A stretch of 64,000 nucleotides of DNA from Desulfobacterales bacterium (GTDB lineage: Bacteria; Desulfobacterota; Desulfobacteria; Desulfobacterales; Desulfosarcinaceae), in NCBI GenBank assembly GCA_016218685.1, contig JACRDD010000038.1, forward strand, positions 107,396-171,395, written 5' to 3'. The position numbers and the translations under genes are program-made. The notes under the pieces were generated by a model. The model was not told where the DNA came from, made no database searches, and was given only the letters and a program-made list of their open reading frames with translations. The stretch's first letter is position 1. The number at the start of each line of letters is the position of its first letter. Shown here piece by piece: positions 1 through 7,508 of this stretch.

Positions 1-110
1 AGATCACGGGCGACGTCTTGACCCAGGCCCATGCGGCCGGAGACCGGGCCGACGCCCTGCTGGCCCGGGTGGCAACCGACCTTTCGGGCCTCAAGGAGAT
101 CTTGCCATGA
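1..110 (+). CDS. 3' end of an unidentified protein (partial)
   Basis: An open frame enters from the left edge and stops with TGA at 108-110. It encodes only the last 35 or so residues, an Ala/Leu/Asp-rich probably helical tail ending in KEILP. The stop overlaps the ATG of the GTPase gene in an ATGA arrangement (107-110), so the two are almost certainly translationally coupled in one operon. Pairing with a membrane GTPase makes a second dynamin-like or GTPase-partner protein possible, but nothing in the tail shows this. The function is unknown. Confidence 0.6.
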   Translation, partial: ITGDVLTQAHAAGDRADALLARVATDLSGLKEILP

Positions 111-1867
111 TGGATCGCGAACTGGCGTTACTGGCGGCCGTGGGCCAACTGGAAACCCACATCCAGACCGTCACCCGGCTGGCCGAGCGCCTGGCCCGGG
201 TGCCGCTGTGGCAGCCGGCCGGCCCCCTGGCCCGGCAGGCCGCCGAAGCCCAACGCATGATGGAAGGCTTGCGCAGCCGCATGGACCGGCGCCTGGTGGT
301 GACCCTGGTGGGCCCGTGCGGGGCCGGCAAGTCCACCCTGCTCAACGCCCTGGCCGGCGTGGACGACCTGTCGCCGGCCGGCCACACCCGGCCCACCACG
401 CGCGGCCTGGTGCTCTTCTCCAATGACGCCGAGGCCGCGGCCCAACTGCTGGGGCCGGATGGGGCCGGCCAGGCCACTGTGCGTTCCAGCCCGGCCGCCG
501 ACCTGCTGCGCCACATGATCCTGGTGGACACCCCCGACACCGACAGCACCGCAAGCGACCTGCACCGGCCGTTGATCCTGCGGGCCGTGGAACAATCCGA
601 CATCCTGCTGTGCGTCTTCGATGCCCAGAACCCCAAGCGCCGGGACCACGCCGACTTCATGGCCCCCCTGGTGCAACGCTTCCACGGCGCCTCGCTGGTG
701 GCCGTGCTCAACCAGGTGGACCGCCTGGGGGAAAAAGAGCTGACCACCGAGATCGCCCCCGAATTCAACACCTACCTGAGTCAGGCGTGGGACACCCCGC
801 CCCAGCGCCTGCTGCTGGTCTCGGCCAGGCGCCACCTGCAACGGCCCCAATGGGAGCCCCAGGCCGGCCCGCGCCACGACCTGGATCAATTCGAAGAGCT
901 GCGCCGCCTGCTCTTCGACACCTTCGGCCAGCCGGGCTTCGGCCCGGACCGCCGCCTGGCCAATGCCCAGCGCATCGGCGACTTCATGGCCGAACAGGTC
1001 CGCCAGGCCGCGGCCCAGGACCGGCCGGCCCTCACCCAGGCCCTGGACCAGTGGCAAACGGCCGAACAAGAGGCTTTGACCCGGGCCGTGGAGGCCCTGC
1101 GCGCCGACGACCAGCGCATGGTGGTGGGCGTGCACGCCCGCCTCTATCAAATGCTGGCCCAGCGCTGGACCGGGCCCGTGGGCTGGATGATCGCCATCTG
1201 GTCGCGCCTGATCCTCTTCGGCACCGGCCTGGCGGCCCTGGTGCGCTGGGGCAACCCCCTGACCCAGCTCTGGGGCCTGGTCTCCGCCTGGCGGCGCCAC
1301 AAGGAGATCGGCGCGGCCCTTTCGACCCTCGGCGACCAGAACCGGGCCGACACCGCCCTGGCCACCTTTCAACAGAGCTGGCGCACCCACTGGCCCGACA
1401 TCGCCGAACGGCTTATAGCAGGCCGCTTCGATCCCCAGGTGCGCCGCCAGACCGCCGACGAAACCCCGGCCCTCACCGGCGCCCTGCGCCACCTGTGGGC
1501 CCAAACCCTGGAAACCGAAATCGAACGCAGCGCCAAAACCCTGAGCGGCTTTGCCCTCCAACTGCTCTTCAATCTGCCCTCGGTAGTACTTCTGGTCTAC
1601 GTCGGCTGGCTCACCGCCGCCAGCTTCCTGAGCAAAACCTACCTGAGCGGCGACTTCTTCCTCCACGCCCTGCTCACCATCGCCATCGTTTTGCTGCTCA
1701 GCTTCTTCGCCCTGCAAATCCTGGTGCGCCTGGCCTTGCGCGGCGACCGCATCCAGGGCCGAGCCCTGCAAAAAGTACAAACCGCCACCGGCGACGCCCC
1801 CCGGGTAGCCGGCCGCGACATCTCCGAACAGGTGGCCCAGGTGATAGCACTGCATGAGGTTGGATAA
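107..1867 (+). CDS. Dynamin-like/Era-like membrane GTPase
   Basis: 586 residues. The P-loop GPCGAGKST is at 69-77, the G3 motif begins at Asp141 (DTPD) and the G4 motif NQVD is at 202-205, giving a complete TRAFAC-type GTPase domain in the first 250 residues. A helical middle region contains one possible membrane segment (about 355-385). The C-terminal part has two strongly hydrophobic segments (about 490-512 and 520-545). A GTPase head on a membrane-anchored helical stalk is typical of bacterial dynamin-like proteins and related membrane GTPases. The substrate process (membrane remodelling, stress, envelope work) cannot be read from sequence. It overlaps the upstream partial gene by 4 nt. 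Codon use is very GC-rich, unlike the protease gene that follows. Confidence 0.75.
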   Translation: MMDRELALLAAVGQLETHIQTVTRLAERLARVPLWQPAGPLARQAAEAQRMMEGLRSRMDRRLVVTLVGPCGAGKSTLLNALAGVDDLSPAGHTRPTTRGLVLFSNDAEAAAQLLGPDGAGQATVRSSPAADLLRHMILVDTPDTDSTASDLHRPLILRAVEQSDILLCVFDAQNPKRRDHADFMAPLVQRFHGASLVAVLNQVDRLGEKELTTEIAPEFNTYLSQAWDTPPQRLLLVSARRHLQRPQWEPQAGPRHDLDQFEELRRLLFDTFGQPGFGPDRRLANAQRIGDFMAEQVRQAAAQDRPALTQALDQWQTAEQEALTRAVEALRADDQRMVVGVHARLYQMLAQRWTGPVGWMIAIWSRLILFGTGLAALVRWGNPLTQLWGLVSAWRRHKEIGAALSTLGDQNRADTALATFQQSWRTHWPDIAERLIAGRFDPQVRRQTADETPALTGALRHLWAQTLETEIERSAKTLSGFALQLLFNLPSVVLLVYVGWLTAASFLSKTYLSGDFFLHALLTIAIVLLLSFFALQILVRLALRGDRIQGRALQKVQTATGDAPRVAGRDISEQVAQVIALHEVG

Positions 1868-2071
1868 CATGCCGTATTAATGATGGCATTGACATACCGG
1901 CACTTGCTTGACATACTTGCTCCCAAAAAAGCACCTTCCCATCCACACACTAAATCACGCTGCTTCAGAACTTGTCGCCCTCGAACGAATGCGGGTGCGT
2001 CGGTCGCAGTGGCGTTCTAACCGAAGCAAGAGCGGAGAACTATTTTCCGCCGGCAATATGGAGGCTACGGC

Positions 2072-5014
2072 ATGTCACGCCCGCGAGTAATAGATATTAA
2101 GTTTCTATGGGCCTTTGGCATCGCCGCCATCTTCCTTATTTATGCCTGCATGGGATTAGTTCAACCCCAATTGAAGTCGATTTCCGCCCCTGCGGTGCCA
2201 GCCAAGGTTTCCGAGGAGTTCCCCAGGGTGCCGCTTCTTCAGCTTGAGACTGGCATGCATACTGCGCCGATCTTTAGAATCGACCTGGATCGCGCGCAGC
2301 GCTTTATGGTGTCTGGCTCCCAAGACAAAAGCGTCCGCATCTGGGACCTGGAGAGCGGGCGCTTGCTGCGTACATTGCGAGTGCCGCAAGGCCCAGGTAG
2401 TATAGGAAAAGTATACGGCGTGGCTGCCTCGCCAGACGGGACTGTGGTGGCTGCAGGCGGCTGGACCGGAAGCACAATACCCGGCGGGCAAGCCATCTAC
2501 ATATTCGACTGCCGCACAGGGGAGATCCGGCAGGCTATCGGTGGGCTTGCAAATTCGATAACCCATTTAAAATATTCCCCTGACGGTCGTTATCTTGCGG
2601 CCATAATGTGGGGCCCCAACGGACTGCGGGTATATGAAACCGAGACCTATAAATTGGTCGCTGAAGACCGGGAGTATGCCGACAGCAGCTACTGGGCTGA
2701 TTTCGATGATGCTGGATACCTGGTGACCACCTGCGATGATGGGTTTATTCGCCGATACGACAAGAATTTTCGGCTCATTAAAAAAATGAAAGCTCCTGGA
2801 GGAAAAGAGCCCTATCAGGTTGCTTTTTCCCCCGACGGTCAGAGTATCTCCGTTGGATATTGTGACACTATCCGGGTGGATGTGCTTGCGGCAGATAGCC
2901 TGGCTATGCGCTTTTCAGCCGATACCAGAGGGTTGGGTTCCATCAACCTTGCCAATACCGCATGGTCAAAGGATGGCCGCTTTCTATACGCTGGTGGAAA
3001 GAGCAAAGCCATCCGCCGATGGTCCGGGGCCGGCCAAGGCGGATTCACCGATTTCACGATAGTACAGAATACCCTCATAGGCATAATACCTCTTACGGAC
3101 GGCAGTTTGGTTCTCGGATCAGCAGAACCGCTGGTGGCAATACTCTCTCCTGACGGCAGGTCTGTTTGGCAACAGCGCGGCGAAATAGCCGATTTCCGCA
3201 TGCAAAATGGTGAAGCCGGCATCCGCCTTTCCCAAAATGGAGATACGATACTGTTCGGCTATGAGCCATGCTGGCTGCGGTCAGCAAGCTTCTCTCTTAA
3301 AACCTGGCGCCTGGAAATTGACCCGCCTGCTGACAACCACCTATCTGCCCCGCTTGTCCAGGCTCAAGGCCTGGAAGTCAGCAATTGGAAAGACCAATAC
3401 GACCCTATTCTAAACGGTACCCCCCTATCCCTGAAGCCACATGAAATTTCCCGCAGCCTGGCTATCGTAGCGGATGGCAAGGGGTTTTTATTGGGAACGG
3501 AGTTTGCCCTGCGCTTTTATGATCGCATCGGCAAACTCTGTTGGGCGGTAGATGGGCCGGGAAATGCCCCCTCTGTGAACATCAGCGGCGACGGGCGACT
3601 AGCAGTGGCCGGTTTCGCGGATGGCACCCTGCGCTGGTACCGTTTGAGCGACGGTAAGGAGCTTTTGGCGCTATTTCCCCATAAGGACGGCCAACGCTGG
3701 GTGGCCTGGACCCCCCAGGGCTATTACCACGCCTCGGCCGGGGCCGAAGATCTTATAGGTTGGCACATCAACCGCGGAGGCCACGGCACACCTGAATTCT
3801 ACGGTGCCGCTCGTTTCCGGCGGCAATTCTACAGGCCGGACGTGCTTGCGCGGGTGATCGACACCCTGGATGTTCAGAAAGCCCTGGCCCTGGCCGATCA
3901 GGCCCGGGGCCAAAAGAGTGTTGCCACGGATATTCAAGCTATCCTGCCGCCGACCATCAAGATCCTCTCGCCTGCCAGCGGCGAAAAAACCCGATCCACT
4001 CGCCTAACTATTATCTACAAGGCCGAATCGGCCACCGGACCCATCACCGCGCTGGAGGCCCGCGTGGACGGCCGGCCGGCGCGGGTGTTGAAGGATGAAA
4101 TCGAGACTGCCCAAGATGATGTGCGCATCGGCCAACTCACCATCGAGATCCCGTCGAAGAACGCCACTGTCTCTCTGCTCGCCAAGAATCAGCATGGCAC
4201 CAGCGAGCCTGCCGATTTTTATTCCAACTGGGAGGGCGTGGAGGATTGGTACAAGCCCAATCTCTACGTTCTGGCGGTAGGAGTTAGCCGCTACGCGCAA
4301 CCCCATCTGAATCTGAAGTATGCCCACAAGGATGCCCAGGATTTCGTACAGGCAGTCAAAGCCCAAGAGGGCGGCCTTTACCGAAAGGTCACGGCCCGCC
4401 TGCTGGTCAGCGCGGACCAGGAGCAGGCGGCAACCAAGGATAAAATCCTGGATGGGCTGGAGTGGCTAATGCGCGACACCACCAGCCGGGATGTGGCCAT
4501 GGTCTTTCTTTCCGGCCATGGCACCAACGATGCCAAGGGCAACTACCATTTCTTGCCTTGCGACGCCGACACCGCGCGGTTGCCGCGCACATGCATCGAC
4601 AAGAACGACTTTCTCAAGTACCTGAGCGATATCCCGGGCAAGACGGTGTTCTTTTTCGACTCCTGCCGCTCGGGCAGTGTCCAGGTCGGCGCCAAGGCCG
4701 ATGGCCAGGCCCCGGACGTGGACAAATTCGCCAACGAGCTGGCCGACGCGGACGCCGGAGTGATTGTGTTCGCTTCTTCCACGGGCAAGCAGTTTTCCCT
4801 GGAAAAAGAGGAACTGCAACATGGGGTTTTTACCAGCGCACTGCTTGAGGGCATTGCCGGAGCAGCAGACTATCAAAAGGATCGGCTCATCTCAATCGCC
4901 GAGCTGGAAGTATTCCTTCCTGAGCGAGTGAAGGAGCTGACACTTGGGGCTCAGAAGCCCGTGAGCACCAAGCCCAAAGCGGTCGAGGACTACAAAATCA
5001 TCCGGGTTAAATAA
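2072..5014 (+). CDS. Membrane-anchored WD40-repeat caspase-family (C14) protease
   Basis: 980 residues. A single hydrophobic anchor lies at about 10-28. Residues 60-570 carry WD40-like repeats; one unit has the clear ending SVRIWDLESG. A beta-sandwich-like linker (about 645-715) leads to a caspase-like domain from about 730 to 965. The catalytic pair is intact: His816 in SGHG and Cys865 in DSCRSG. Caspase-family enzymes cut after basic or acidic residues and are often effectors in bacterial regulated death or defence; the WD40 part probably senses or binds a partner. The start has a good ribosome site (GGAGG) 7 nt upstream. A small membrane protein follows after 19 nt. The gene is less GC-rich than its left neighbour, which fits recent acquisition. 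Substrate and trigger are unknown. Confidence 0.85.
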   Translation: MSRPRVIDIKFLWAFGIAAIFLIYACMGLVQPQLKSISAPAVPAKVSEEFPRVPLLQLETGMHTAPIFRIDLDRAQRFMVSGSQDKSVRIWDLESGRLLRTLRVPQGPGSIGKVYGVAASPDGTVVAAGGWTGSTIPGGQAIYIFDCRTGEIRQAIGGLANSITHLKYSPDGRYLAAIMWGPNGLRVYETETYKLVAEDREYADSSYWADFDDAGYLVTTCDDGFIRRYDKNFRLIKKMKAPGGKEPYQVAFSPDGQSISVGYCDTIRVDVLAADSLAMRFSADTRGLGSINLANTAWSKDGRFLYAGGKSKAIRRWSGAGQGGFTDFTIVQNTLIGIIPLTDGSLVLGSAEPLVAILSPDGRSVWQQRGEIADFRMQNGEAGIRLSQNGDTILFGYEPCWLRSASFSLKTWRLEIDPPADNHLSAPLVQAQGLEVSNWKDQYDPILNGTPLSLKPHEISRSLAIVADGKGFLLGTEFALRFYDRIGKLCWAVDGPGNAPSVNISGDGRLAVAGFADGTLRWYRLSDGKELLALFPHKDGQRWVAWTPQGYYHASAGAEDLIGWHINRGGHGTPEFYGAARFRRQFYRPDVLARVIDTLDVQKALALADQARGQKSVATDIQAILPPTIKILSPASGEKTRSTRLTIIYKAESATGPITALEARVDGRPARVLKDEIETAQDDVRIGQLTIEIPSKNATVSLLAKNQHGTSEPADFYSNWEGVEDWYKPNLYVLAVGVSRYAQPHLNLKYAHKDAQDFVQAVKAQEGGLYRKVTARLLVSADQEQAATKDKILDGLEWLMRDTTSRDVAMVFLSGHGTNDAKGNYHFLPCDADTARLPRTCIDKNDFLKYLSDIPGKTVFFFDSCRSGSVQVGAKADGQAPDVDKFANELADADAGVIVFASSTGKQFSLEKEELQHGVFTSALLEGIAGAADYQKDRLISIAELEVFLPERVKELTLGAQKPVSTKPKAVEDYKIIRVK

Positions 5015-5033
5015 AGCGGAAATGGAGGCGCAT

Positions 5034-5636
5034 ATGGTATCGAAAACCAGGAGTGGTTGGTGGATCAGCATCGGATCGGCCTGCATATCGGCGGCTGTGC
5101 TTGTATGCTATCTTTTGATCTTTACGGACGTAGGGCAGGCCGGGCAAGAAGGCGCTTTTTCCGAAGCTATCGGGTTCTTGGCCAAAGAGCAATCTTTGGG
5201 GGAAAGCCATGCCATGATCCTGAAAGAATTCGGCAAGGAAGATATGCACCTATACGCCGAGGGCATCCAGCTTTACGCCACCGCCAAGGCAGAGTACGAC
5301 GGCCTTCTGGGGCAGTTGAAATACGATCTTAGTAACGACCGCTCCGTCGACACCTCCGCCGAATTCCAACGCAAACTGAAAACGGCGGCCGACCAGCGCG
5401 TGGCTTTTACTTCGTTTGTCACCGAAAAGGTTATCCGAAATGAACCGGATCGCAAAAATCCGCTGGCCATCGCCGCCATCGCCGCGGTGCCGGAATTGGT
5501 CGACGGCCTCTCCAAAGCAGGCATATCCATATGGCAGGAGTACCGCAACGTGAAGGCTTCGAGGCAAAAAGAGATACTGGACCAGCTCGATGGGCTGAAG
5601 TGGAAATCTTTTCAAGATACCGGAAAAAGTAATTGA
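5034..5636 (+). CDS. Small single-pass membrane/exported protein downstream of the caspase
   Basis: 200 residues from the ATG at 5034. I chose this over the ATG at 5022 because GGAGG at 5024-5028 is 5 nt before it. A hydrophobic segment at about 9-30 is followed by a charged, mainly helical domain with a second mildly hydrophobic stretch (about 140-155, Ala/Ile rich). No family is recognised. It lies 19 nt after the caspase gene on the same strand, so it is probably co-expressed and may be a partner, substrate or regulator of the protease. That role is inferred from position only. Confidence 0.6.
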   Translation: MVSKTRSGWWISIGSACISAAVLVCYLLIFTDVGQAGQEGAFSEAIGFLAKEQSLGESHAMILKEFGKEDMHLYAEGIQLYATAKAEYDGLLGQLKYDLSNDRSVDTSAEFQRKLKTAADQRVAFTSFVTEKVIRNEPDRKNPLAIAAIAAVPELVDGLSKAGISIWQEYRNVKASRQKEILDQLDGLKWKSFQDTGKSN

Positions 5637-5694
5637 AAAGGGCCGCTTTTTAATTCAATAGCGATCGACCGCCTATCTTACCGAGAATTGTGCG

Positions 5695-5723
5695 TTGACA
5701 TATCCCTTCTACGAGTTTACACT
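5695..5723 (+). promoter_or_regulatory. Sigma70-type promoter of the toxin-antitoxin operon
   Basis: A consensus -35 box TTGACA (5695-5700) and a -10 box TACACT (5718-5723) are separated by exactly 17 nt and lie 38 nt before the antitoxin start. A perfect 10-bp palindrome (ACTTCGAAGT, 5721-5730) overlaps the -10 box and transcription start. It is a good candidate operator for autorepression by the antitoxin, as is usual for Phd/VapB systems. Confidence 0.55.
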
Positions 5724-5761
5724 TCGAAGTATCTATTTTAGAAGGGGCGAGGTGCATTATA

Positions 5762-5995
5762 ATGAAAGCAACGGCCAAAGATCTGAGGTTCTGTTCCAAA
5801 AAGCTTCTCGATACAGTCAATCGGGGCGAGGAGGTGGTCATCACGTATCGCGGAAAACCTTGCGCCAAACTTATCCCCTACAAGGAGGATAAGGGAAAAA
5901 TAACAAAGCACGAACTGTTCGGTATTTGGAAAGATAACGAAATGGTGCGAGACGTTGATCGGTATGTCCGTGACTCGAGAAAAGGGAGATATTAA
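5762..5995 (+). CDS. Phd/YefM-type antitoxin
   Basis: 77 residues. The N-terminal half has the Phd/YefM fold pattern: MKATAKDLR, then a helix ending in RGEEVVITYRGKPCAKLIP, which is the typical DNA-binding and dimer part. The C-terminal 30 residues are charged and would wrap and block the toxin. A GAGGTG ribosome site lies about 8 nt before the ATG. The stop codon directly abuts the start of the PIN toxin gene, the usual translationally coupled order antitoxin-toxin. Base composition is lower in GC than most of the window. Confidence 0.85.
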   Translation: MKATAKDLRFCSKKLLDTVNRGEEVVITYRGKPCAKLIPYKEDKGKITKHELFGIWKDNEMVRDVDRYVRDSRKGRY

Positions 5996-6373
5996 ATGTT
6001 GGTCGATACGGATGTCCTGATCTGGTACATGAAAGGCAATGAAAAAGCATATAGCGTCATCGAAAGATCGAAGCACTTTTTCATTTCCGTGGTGACTTAC
6101 ATGGAACTGGTCCAAGGCATGCGCAATAAGCGAGAACTAAGCGATTTACGCAAGGCCCTGCAGGCGTGGGATTCGAAAATTATCTACATTTCAGAAGAGA
6201 TTTCCGTGAAAGCGATGTTCTTTGTCGAACAGCACTTTCTAAGCCATTCCATGCTGTTGGCGGATGCATTGATAGGGGCCACGGCCATTGTTCACGGGCT
6301 ACCGATCCTGACGGGTAACGAAAAGCATTACAAGATCTTGAAAGAGATCGAGATCAAGAAATTTCGACCCTAA
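5996..6373 (+). CDS. PIN-domain toxin (VapC family ribonuclease)
   Basis: 125 residues, the normal length of a VapC toxin. PIN-domain acidic residues are visible: Asp4 in LVDTDVLIW, Glu37 in YMELVQG, Asp90 in LLADALIGA and Asn108 in LTGNEKHY near the C-terminus. These bind Mg/Mn for RNA cleavage; VapC proteins usually cut initiator tRNA or 23S rRNA. The gene starts immediately after the antitoxin stop. Pairing a PIN toxin with a Phd-type rather than AbrB-type antitoxin is common. No sign of inactivation is seen. Confidence 0.88.
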   Translation: MLVDTDVLIWYMKGNEKAYSVIERSKHFFISVVTYMELVQGMRNKRELSDLRKALQAWDSKIIYISEEISVKAMFFVEQHFLSHSMLLADALIGATAIVHGLPILTGNEKHYKILKEIEIKKFRP

Positions 6374-6712
6374 AAACGCTGAAACCCCGACTATTCATAT
6401 AGATTCAACGCCCAACCCACTTTTACGAAGTGCTCTGGAAATCAAATTCAGATCGCCGTCGCGATTTGTTGCGTTCGACGCGACTCGCGGCCTTTCTCGA
6501 TTAGCACGCAAGTAGGCGAGCCCGGCAACCGCTTCGCGACACGTCAGACGACGAATCTTAGGGCTGCTTATGCGCAGCGGAGGATAAGCGCCCTGGACTG
6601 TCTGAGCGCAGCGAGTTTCCAGGGCGCCCGCAGCGCGCTTTTAGCAGCCCTTGATTCGGCGGCGTGTGGCGCGAAGCGGTTGCCGGGCTCGCCGGCGGGT
6701 GATCAAATGCTT
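6374..6712. other. Gene-free stretch with a palindromic repeat element
   Basis: About 340 bases between the convergent toxin and thioesterase genes contain no convincing coding frame. Bases 6374-6514 show nothing recognisable. Most of the rest is occupied by the nested inverted repeat described separately (6515-6693). Confidence 0.6.
6515..6693. repeat. Nested palindromic (REP/BIME-like) intergenic element
   Basis: The outer arms are imperfect inverted repeats of about 50 nt: GGCGAGCCCGGCAACCGCTT at 6515-6534 matches the reverse complement of the segment ending at 6693, and the match continues inward to GGGCTGCT (6561-6568) against AGCAGCCC (6643-6650). Inside is a second hairpin with perfect 10-nt arms GCGCCCTGGA (6588-6597) and TCCAGGGCGC (6618-6627). 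There is no coding capacity. Size, position between convergent genes and cruciform potential fit a dispersed palindromic element, perhaps a non-autonomous mobile unit. No second copy is in the window. Confidence 0.6.
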
Positions 6713-7117
6713 CTAGACGATTTTGTCTTTCTTTCGGTAAACCATTCCCTGAAACAGAGCAATCAATTGCCCCTGCTCATCGGTAATCCGGATAGTGTAG
6801 GAGGCCAGTTTCGCATTCCTGGAAACCTCGGTGGCTTCCGCCGTCAACCGTCCACTGCTGGTCGCCTTCATGAACGAAATGTTGGCATTGACGGCCACGG
6901 CCACCGTGCCGTGGGAGTTGGAGGCCATGGCGAACACCAGGTCGGCCAGGGAAAAGATGGCCGCGCCGTGCACGATGCCCACCGCATTCAGATGGTGCGG
7001 CTTGATATCCAAAGCCGCCCGGGCGCAGCCCTCGGACACATCGAGCAGCTCGATGCCCACGTGCTCCGCGAATTTATCCTGCTTGAAAAAATTCTTGATC
7101 GCTTCCATTCCCGTCAT
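6713..7117 (-). CDS. PaaI-family hotdog-fold thioesterase
   Basis: 134 residues, standard for a single hotdog domain. The segment HLNAVGIVHGAAIFSLAD (about 42-59) is the typical PaaI/YbgC-like active-site region, with Asn, His and the helix-start Gly-Ala. The N-terminal part (IELLDVSEGCARAALDI) and C-terminal strand (IALFQGMVYR) complete the fold. Such enzymes hydrolyse acyl-CoA or aryl-CoA thioesters; the substrate cannot be assigned. It stands alone between the palindromic element and the divergent small gene at 7289. Confidence 0.85.
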   Translation of the reverse strand: MTGMEAIKNFFKQDKFAEHVGIELLDVSEGCARAALDIKPHHLNAVGIVHGAAIFSLADLVFAMASNSHGTVAVAVNANISFMKATSSGRLTAEATEVSRNAKLASYTIRITDEQGQLIALFQGMVYRKKDKIV

Positions 7118-7288
7118 CTCCCTCGCGCCTAGTTATAGAATTGCCAAGGCTGGTTCATACAATACCGTCACCGGCCAGGCAAGCTTGAAAGGCGGCCAGG
7201 GATACCCCCGGCATTGACATCCGAAATATGGTGCACAACTTTCCTCCAACTGATTGAAGAACGATTCAACGCTTCTTGGAGGTGGCTT

Positions 7289-7429
7289 ATGACAAATCGA
7301 TCGGACGCCCCTAAAAATTGGGTGAAAGAAGAACCGCAAGAAAAGCACTTCGACGTGCGCGATCTTAACTTCGACTGCGACACCGAAGAACCGCATTTCC
7401 TATGCTCGCTGAAGTACGCCGAGGAATAG
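7289..7429 (+). CDS. 46-residue orphan protein
   Basis: The ATG at 7289 is preceded by a near-perfect ribosome site (GGAGGTGG, 7278-7285) with 3 nt spacing from its end, much better than for the upstream in-frame starts. The product is small and acidic (DAPKNW, DVRDLNFDCDTEEPHFLCSLKY), with two cysteines 12 residues apart and no hydrophobic segment. A strong hairpin terminator follows 21 nt after the stop. Signal and terminator together argue it is real. No family is recognised. Confidence 0.5.
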   Translation: MTNRSDAPKNWVKEEPQEKHFDVRDLNFDCDTEEPHFLCSLKYAEE

Positions 7430-7450
7430 CAGCGAAGCATAAAGAATAAA

Positions 7451-7487
7451 AGAGGGGGCATTCCCGCGCTACGGGAACGCCCCCTCT
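7451..7487. terminator. Bidirectional intrinsic terminator
   Basis: A long GC-rich hairpin has left arm AGAGGGGGC-A-TTCCCG and right arm CGGGAA-C-GCCCCCTCT with a 5-nt loop. It is followed by GCTTTTACTT on the plus strand and by TTTTATTCTTT on the minus strand. It lies between the convergent 46-residue gene and the flavin oxidoreductase gene and can serve both. Confidence 0.8.
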
Positions 7488-7508
7488 GCTTTTACTTCTT
7501 ATGGCCGG

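Noticed and set aside
128..1870. 580-residue minus-strand open frame opposite the GTPase
   Set aside because: No domain, Gly/Gln/His-rich antisense composition, while the plus strand has complete GTPase motifs and a coupled start.
1908..2090. Small 60-codon frame before the caspase gene
   Set aside because: No ribosome site, unusual composition, and it runs over the caspase ribosome site and start.
6374..6712. tRNA or integration site next to the TA module
   Set aside because: No cloverleaf, CCA end or integrase gene; only the nested palindrome is present.
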